Below, in pieces: positions 57,471 through 64,000 of a stretch of 64,000 nt of DNA. Within the stretch, counting starts at the first letter, position 1, and each line of letters begins with the position of its first letter. The notes under the pieces are model-generated. The model had not been told where the DNA came from, did no database searches, and saw nothing but the letters and a program-made list of their open reading frames with translations. This stretch comes from Ptiloglossa arizonensis (Eukaryota > Arthropoda > Insecta > Hymenoptera > Colletidae): assembly GCF_051014685.1 (NCBI RefSeq), contig NC_135051.1:10559557-10623556 (forward strand). The letters are read 5' to 3'. The translations under genes were made by a program, and so were the position numbers.

Positions 57471-59390
57471 GAGACAGAAATCTATTGTAAAATAGACACG
57501 CCGCTTGTTCCAATCGTTATTAACTTTCGACATAAATAAAAGTCATATAAATTTTCTCCTAAACGGTATAATGCATTTTCGTGACACTTAAGTTTCGAGA
57601 AACATACGAATACTGAAAAAGTAACAGCAAATTCATTCGAAACAATGATTTCAATAAAAGTCCTCAATGACAATAATTAGAATATAAACAAACTTTTCAA
57701 TATAAATACGTTAAGCAGTAACTATTTCATAATGTTAAGACATATTAATGTAAATTTCTCGAGACTGAACGATGGAAATAGTATGGTTTATAAGCCCGTT
57801 TAGAAAATAATCAATGATCTTAAATTCTTATAAAGAATGATGTTGGTAAAGGAATTATTTTACTATTAGACGTAATCCTTCACACACAGAACCTTTGTCC
57901 TGAAAACTTTTTTCATAGAACCTTAAGTAACGCAAATATTTAAGTACACCCTTTCAAATGGTCCGCCTTTATGTATACAGGGTAAGACATCTAAAAGGGA
58001 CTATCTGAGTAACTCGTTTGCTTTTAACAATAGAAAGAGAAGTAACAAACAAAAATTACTTGGTTTTGAAAAGCACATAATGCAATGACAATAATTTTGT
58101 CATAGATAGAGGTACAGTGAAAATAAAAATACCAAAGCTGTTTTTAATCATTTGCGTAGTTGAACAAACTTCAAAATTTATTCATTTACTATGTGTGGTA
58201 AATTTCTATTTCATATGCATTGCTTAGTGCTTCTTTACATCAAATTAAAACCAATTACAGATCAATCAAAGGCTTGTTTCATCTACTTTATCATAGTATG
58301 AAAAACGTAAACCAGACAAATATGCACCAATACAATATCAACAAACAGATATTTCATTCTGATATATGTCAATATGTAAATATTCTATCATAAAATGAAA
58401 TATACAAAAATTAATAAACATACATAATTCATTTTTTTCGTTTATAATGTGCTTGTGAAAGCTATGCAGTAACTAGAAAATGTCAACATATAAAAAAAAG
58501 AACGTACACTGTTTAAATTTCGAGTAAATCACAACTTTAAGAAATTAACCAGACTAATTAATAATTAACATTAAAGTTAAAAAAAAAATTTTCTTTACAT
58601 TCTAGTTGAATTTTCACAGAGGTACGAGAATGAGTATTTTTAAACTTCTAGATAATTGGCGATAGTTAATAATATATTATCACAATGTGATTTTAGCTGG
58701 TGCTCTTTTTACAAAGAATAAAATGAACGCACTTAGGCCTGAAAAAGAGAAAGAAGGATGTCCGATTTTTCTTCTTCATTTTTCGTAATACAATGTCCAT
58801 ATTCCTTCCTTAATTTATCAGCTGGCTTCGTTACATTTTTAACTACTTGTAAATTTTGAACAATTCGTGCTGCTGCATTATAACTGTCATTTGTTTCCCA
58901 TAGCATTGGATATTTAAGTAAAAACTTGTATTTATTTCAAATCGAGAAAAACATTTTAATGTATTGATAAAAATGAAATAATCAATGGTAGCATTTATAT
59001 AATTTAACATGTCTTTTAGATGAATACATAATTTCTTTAAATTTCGTACATATTCGTTTTCAAATGCCTGAACCATTTTTTTCTTCATTTTTGTAGAGAT
59101 TCGCATTAAAGAAAGATAGTCCCACGTTTTCTAGTCACAAATATCATAACGTTTTCTACAATGTTTGCAATGTTACGTTACTTATTGCCTCGTCCATATA
59201 TTTATACTGATACAGATCAATTAAAAATTATAAATGTAATCGTGGTGCTATTGCTAGTATAGTAGTGTGAATCCAACTAAAAATTTATAAATTTATTTAA
59301 AGAATATAAATACTTCGAATTCCAGGTTTTTCTTCATTACTCAAGAGAAATTTATTTCGAAAAATATATATATTTAAACGATATATAGCC
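57471..59390. other. AT-rich stretch without recognised features
   Basis: A short motif tatacagggtaagacatcta at 57974-57993 resembles termini of insect DNA transposons, but no partner or coding was found. The minus frame 58843-59106 (87 codons, start MRISTKMKKKMVQAFENEYV) is lysine/asparagine-rich and unrecognised. Confidence 0.45.
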
Positions 59391-59394
59391 TTGC

Positions 59395-59590
59395 TTGTCT
59401 ACCTCGCATTGTAGGCGCCCCAGGCACTTTAAATTTTATACCCGTAGGTGGAGTTCCATCTAGAAAAATAACTATTAATTCAAGAAGTTCTTCATACTCG
59501 TCTCTCGGGTGGATGTCTCGTAAACTTTCTATTGCATTTTCAATTTTATGGCGATAATTTTTTCATTTTACCACAACGTATTAGAATCGG
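59395..59590 (-). mobile_element. Possible transposon-protein scrap of an unnamed arthropod family
   Basis: The minus frame reads YRHKIENAIESLRDIHPRDE then YEELLELIVIFLDGTPPTGI and KFKVPGAPTMRGRQARLYI. I recall a repeated arthropod protein type with YRELLELxxIFLG--PPRGI-F--PGA-H-ARWMAKAIY that shares this block. The family name is not known to me with confidence. The frame is open for about 60 codons, then breaks. It could be from a mobile element or a multicopy gene. Confidence 0.35.
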
Positions 59591-59599
59591 TAATCGTCC

Positions 59600-60240
59600 T
59601 ACGGTTCGATAATTCATATTTGCCAAAATTGTCGCACTTCAATGAACTGTTATGGATACAATATTAACTTCTCCAAATAATTCTCCCAATTGTGCTGCAC
59701 GCTCAACACTATAATTATGGCGATATCTTGGAATAGATGTTCTAAATATTACACTGTCCGAAACGAAATTGACATCTTTTCTCTAACTTACAATAACCAT
59801 TGGCCAATCCTTATAGAACCACATTCCCCAAGCAAGAATTTGAAAGCTGAATTGATATATACATGTAATATATAAAAAATGATATATAGTATTACATAAA
59901 AAGTAAAAACGTTAGTAAGTTTTAATTGAAAATGACATAGATTTTTCTATCTAGTTTACGAACGTAGTTTACGAATAATGAATAACTCGCTACAACTGCA
60001 TCGAGTGATGTTGATTTTAACCTTACAAGTTTTATTTGTAATCATTTTTACTACACTTGGAGCTTAGAGCGTTCATATTGGAGAAACATTTCGTCGTGTA
60101 ATTGATCCCTAGCACCAATTCCAATCCAATAATTCTCATCGTAATCCTCTAAAGTTTCCCCTCTGCACCATCAGAAGTCAATTACTGAAAGATATTAATA
60201 TTGATAAAATGGCTTCGACTAGAGTTCTCTCTTATTTGGG
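59600..60240. other. Unassigned stretch
   Basis: Possibly the decayed upstream part of the scrap at 59395-59590 (minus), up to about 59880. No motif recognised. Confidence 0.35.
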
Positions 60241-60259
60241 GTAAATTTTCGAACTGACT

Positions 60260-60690
60260 TCAGGTCACAGGACGAGCATGCATAATTACCGGTTCCGTCT
60301 TACTTGCGCGTGAGTTTGCTTTACGAATTCGCTCAAGGAAGAAACGAACGCGCAAGATAAAACAGAAAAGCATTCAAGGGAAGAACGGGTTATTAAAACG
60401 TTTTGAAAATCTCTCCCGGCCCCGGTCCCGACCATGGCTCCGATCCGCTGAAACAATGACCGTGCTAGCTGCCGATTGTCACCGGCTTTGCGTACCTCGT
60501 CTCTGCCTCGGATCTCGTTCGCTCGGATTTTGAATCACCGTGCTGTCACGGATCCTGAATGGCAGTCGTAGAGACGACGACTCGATGCTACAGGAAGCTC
60601 ATTAGGCACTGCTCCGGGCATTTTCTGGCCCTTGCCTCCTAGACTTCGTCAATTTTTACTCGGAGGGCATCTACATGTACATACGCAAAT
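60260..60690. other. GC-rich, apparently single-copy island
   Basis: About 430 bp with GC and CpG content clearly above the surrounding DNA, for example ctcccggccccggtcccg near 60413. No retroelement or transposase motif is seen on either strand and there is no second copy in the window. It could be a host promoter, enhancer or first exon of a gene lying outside, but no open frame or splice pattern supports this directly. Confidence 0.3.
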
Positions 60691-61665
60691 ACCGAGTACA
60701 TATTCTACGGGTTTAGAGAACGGCCGGAATTTCATTCCGACTTCTAATTAACGCTATTAAAATTATTAAGAAACCAGAAGACGCAATGGAGGAAAATGCG
60801 TTTCGTTGTTTTTCATAGGGAATCCATATCTGCCGAGGGAAACTATTAGGAACGAGAACGATATAGAATCAATAGGGAGATCTTAAAATCGTATCTCGAT
60901 AAAGAATATTTACGTACATTGTGACGAATAGTGTTGTAGGTTTCACATTTGTTCCACCATTTGTAGTGTAAATTCTAGCGAATTAAATTTCCTAATTCAA
61001 ATTCGATTGAAGTATTTCATTGTTCGTACCATCGAGTCTCCATCGATATACATAATACCGTGTAATGTAGGTTTTATATTATTTATGTATTCGAAAATAA
61101 TAAATTTAAAGTTAGAGAGATATTAATCGACGTATTCAAACATATCGATCGAAGCAATTATCATGAAGGTCATGGGACAAGTTGTTACATGGTACAATCT
61201 TGTATTCGTATTGATTTATATATGGGATTTTGTTATTTGAATATAAACATATAGAATTATTAGTTATTAATTTAAAAGTCTAACAGGGTGATCACTTTTT
61301 ATAATACGTAAGAAACAAATGCTATATTTGTCAAAACTGCAATAGAGATAGTCGCTATTTTCAATTATTATTTTTAAGTCTTTCCGGAATTTGTAATTAT
61401 TTTGAGCAAACATTGTATAATGCTCCTATTCTTGAAATGACAAACATAAGTCGCATATGGCTCTAGAAATTTAACAAAAATTTATACTTATTGTTAAGAA
61501 CCTGTTTCTTCGACATAAAAAGTACTATAGTACTTCATTTCTGCAACCACAATACGATGATTAAGATATTGCACTATACCTACAAGTTTAACAGTAAAAT
61601 TCAACGATTCTAAGTGTATCATTAGTTACTCTTTCTAAAGATGAAGGATATGTCATTTGTTTTAC
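60691..61665. other. AT-rich stretch without recognised features
   Basis: Nothing supported. Confidence 0.55.
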
Positions 61666-61669
61666 ATAC

Positions 61670-62290
61670 AGGATGATTTATAAATAACTGTATTACAAAC
61701 AGGACATTTATAAATACATGTCCATACTTCAGAGGGTCAATTCACACACTAAAATAAGTAAAAAAAATTGGATAAACATAGGTCATATGTATTCTATACT
61801 TCTTGATTTATGAAAAATTACAGAAAATGTTCGAAGTATCCGTTTCGTGCCTCGACACACGCTATTGCACGTCATAATACATCTTGTCCTTATCTAATAT
61901 TCCTGAACGACCATCAGGAACTGTTACACGATGTGCCGCTGAATATCAGGCAAAATTTGTGGTTTATGCATGATGGTGTTCACCTCATTTCCTTCATACA
62001 GTGAAGACATTTTTAAACAATACCTTCGCAAATGGATGGATAATACCAAGTGGATGTATCGTTACTCATTACTATGAACGCAATAGATTTTCACTTGTGG
62101 AGCGATTTGCAATCTATCGTATACATAATATTTTTGAGCAACTGTGCAATTCATTGTTAAGACGTGCAATAGTGAGTGTTAAGGCACACGGTGGATATTT
62201 TGAACTTTCTTTAATTCTTCATAACTCGAAAAATAAAATATCTAAAATATATACTCATATAACATTTTTTACCTTTTTTAATATGTAAAT
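61670..62290 (+). mobile_element. Tc1/mariner-superfamily transposase relic, C-terminal part
   Basis: LLHDVPLNIRQNLWFMHDGV (about 61922-61980) holds the MHDG catalytic box, then HTVKTFLNNTFANGWI (about 61995-62045). In another frame follow MNAIDFHLWSDLQSIVY and EQLCNSLLRRAIVSVKAHGG then YFE (about 62140-62205), the C-terminal block. The order matches the relic at 31530-32235 and adds the piece missing there. The 5' portion (61670-61915) has only a possible terminus (tacaggatgattta near 61670) and no clear HTH. Frameshifted and dead. Confidence 0.75.
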
Positions 62291-62299
62291 TCATTCCCT

Positions 62300-63130
62300 G
62301 AAATATGGATACACATTTATAAATGGCATTTCTGCTGCATTCGTTAGTTCTGCAATTAAAGTTTCATCAGGCGGAAATATTGTAATTACGAAATGTAACT
62401 GTTCACTACCTCAAAACGTCAAATTGCTGGTACTTCTATGTACATCAAACTAGAAAGCAATAAATATTAAGATATGTAATATTTCTGTATTTATTTTTTT
62501 CTTAATTGTGTGCATTTCATAAAATTTTCACTACCATACTAATGCATAATTGCATTGTATGCGTAAATTCTTTCATTATCAGTAATACCGAACACGACCG
62601 AAAAATAATGATGAGAAACAATTGTTTAAAAAACACTTTGATGTTCACAATCTGAACTCTAGACACTTCGCCGATCTTATAGGATAATCAAAGGTTTTCG
62701 AGGTCTCTAATAACAAATATGATATCAAAAATTCGAAATTCAAAATGACGTATGCAATATAGTGATCAATATTTGCTGATTTTGAACAGAATTTCATAAA
62801 ATTTAGCCCATAGGAGTATCTGGGGTCTTTGATGGCGAATTTAACACGAAGAATTCAAAATTCAAATTTTGAACACAAATTTAATGCAGTGGCTATGAAA
62901 TTTGAAAATGAAATTCTTTAATTGATACGTTTGCAGTTTGTCTACAGTATTTGTAGTTTATGGAGCCTACGACATGGAGGTTGCAATACAATTTCAAAGT
63001 CTATATATATTATTTTTAAAACTTGGGTTGCTTTGTTAGAGTGAAATCCTTGCCTCTCACTATTCAAGATATTAATGAGTGCAATTACTTTTCACTTCAT
63101 TCATACTTATTCAGCCACAATTTCTTCGTT
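62300..63130. other. AT-rich stretch with an imperfect repeated phrase
   Basis: tttcgaggtctctaataaca...aattcgaaattcaaaatg (about 62696-62746) and tctggggtctttgatggcga...aattcaaaattcaaatttt (about 62819-62870) resemble each other at a spacing of about 123 bp, a weak tandem or palindromic satellite-like repeat. No coding region. Confidence 0.4.
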
Positions 63131-63139
63131 TGGTATTTG

Positions 63140-63560
63140 AAGATCACCTAATTGCATAGATCTTTGCGAAAGACTTGTATATTCACTATTTTTACTTTTA
63201 CCTGCATCCGTATCTGTATATTTGAGGATCAGCCAGCAAATGGCAGTCTTTACAGCTTACACTTCAAATCTGTGTATTCTAACTTTTCTTTTAATCCTAG
63301 TACCATATTTCTTATCTGTAATTCCAGTAAATCATTCAAATTTATTTGTCCATGTCTGAGATGCCATTTCTTCACAGTGTCCATTGGAGCTTCTGGTGTT
63401 ATAAATGTTTTTGCAGACTCTTTCTCATTTACTAGATAACTCATTTACTAGTTCTGAACCCACCTTGACGTTTTGCTGTCAATGCCATGGTTCCATCTTT
63501 TCTTTTGACTACTCGATTTAATTGCGATTTTGACGTGCTCAAGATTATAAGGATAAGCAC
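63140..63560 (-). mobile_element. Ty1/Copia pol fragment (GAG-pre-integrase domain)
   Basis: The minus frame 63250-63444 reads VKKWHLRHGQINLNDLLELQ then NMVLGLKEKLEYTDLKCKL. This is the WH-RLGH-N---L--L---NMV-GL block in front of the Copia integrase zinc finger (C--C--GK). A following LPF in a shifted frame (about 63240) fits the K--RLPF segment after it. The second histidine-glycine pair is swapped (RHGQ for RLGH), and no integrase core is recognised downstream. Only a small piece of the polyprotein remains. Confidence 0.65.
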
Positions 63561-63574
63561 TTTCTCGTCTTTAT

Positions 63575-63805
63575 TCTTAAAATGGTGTCGATTCTGTTCG
63601 AACCAATTCAGTGTTTACTACTCACCACAATTCATTTGACTCGTTCAGTTGTGGCCCAACTTTATTTCTTTGGGAAATTGGTATACAAAATCCATTTTTC
63701 ATTTCCAGTTACCGCTTGCTTTAGCAGTGATTCTCTTTTGTTTTATGCAAGTAAGAATACGTACATTGCCACACAATTGAGACGATTGCGTTCTGTCAAC
63801 TAATG
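63575..63805 (-). mobile_element. Mariner transposase fragment
   Basis: Read leftward: KRESLLKQAVTGNEKWILYT then FPKK (about 63670-63755), the block with the first catalytic aspartate (DEKW), here NEKW. It closely resembles the reading at 48390-48500. Other parts of the element are missing or unrecognised. It abuts the Copia fragment on its left. Confidence 0.6.
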
Positions 63806-64000
63806 TGGTACATACATCCATTTTTAGATAATATGCCATATTACATGATAAATAATTGAAAATATTTGAATAATTATCTACATAAATGTTTATTCGATGT
63901 TACTCGAATAATTCACAACTTCGAAAGTATACTAGCTGTATTATTGCCTTGTAAATGGTATCGATTTTAATGAATATGTCATTGAATTGATCCCAACGCT
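63806..64000. other. AT-rich window end
   Basis: Nothing recognised. Confidence 0.5.

Noticed and set aside
57960..57995. Transposon terminus tacagggta
   Set aside because: No inverted partner or coding sequence nearby; too short to call.

Overview
The window looks like AT-rich nuclear DNA from an insect, most likely a hymenopteran (bee or ant). This rests on the mix of mobile elements: irritans-type mariners, R1-clade, Jockey-like and Dong-like LINEs, Ty3/Gypsy and Copia relics, and TTAA- and TA-flanked MITEs. I made no database comparison. There is no bacterial-style gene organisation. I found no intact host gene, rRNA, tRNA or CRISPR array. The longest open frame is 190 codons and partly overlaps a MITE. 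The window is best read as an intergenic or heterochromatic transposon graveyard.

Layout. 0-3 kb: R1-clade LINE pieces in both orientations around an internally deleted mariner, then a 161-bp triplicate. 3.9-6.3 kb: a decayed, nearly full-length Jockey-like LINE. 8.6-10.7 kb: a Dong/R4-like LINE, then an R1 endonuclease piece. 11.8-16.1 kb: R1 pieces on both strands, one split by a solo LTR. 16.5-17 kb: a mariner MITE. 20.3-22.6 kb: an RNase H-bearing LINE split by a 1,015-bp LTR element that keeps both LTRs, a tRNA-Trp-type primer site and a target duplication. 22.6-27.4 kb: a 231-bp repeat pair, a long fold-back repeat and two mariners, one of them containing a 46-bp ITR-only insertion. 29.2 kb: a solo LTR. 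31.5-32.9 kb: a Tc1/mariner-superfamily relic and a LINE RT scrap. 33.1-37.7 kb: a Ty3/Gypsy pol split by another LTR (tRNA-Pro-type primer site, duplicated interior), then a second fold-back copy. 37.9-49.7 kb: scraps of Tc1-like, R1, piggyBac, mariner and pogo/Tc-like transposases, plus MITEs and tandem duplications. 51.2-54.3 kb: a second Jockey-like LINE and a PIF/Harbinger piece. 55.6-56.6 kb: a 51-bp minisatellite (19 units) with higher-order periodicity. 59.4-63.8 kb: more transposase scraps, a Copia fragment and a mariner fragment.

Nothing here works together as a pathway. The informative content is the nesting order of insertions, which gives relative ages, and several non-autonomous element designs. 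The best candidates for under-described biology are the short CsRn1-type LTR element, the ITR-only mariner, the LTR with an internal duplication, and the higher-order minisatellite. All homology calls are from recognition of protein motifs and repeat structure by eye, and all coordinates of degraded elements are approximate.
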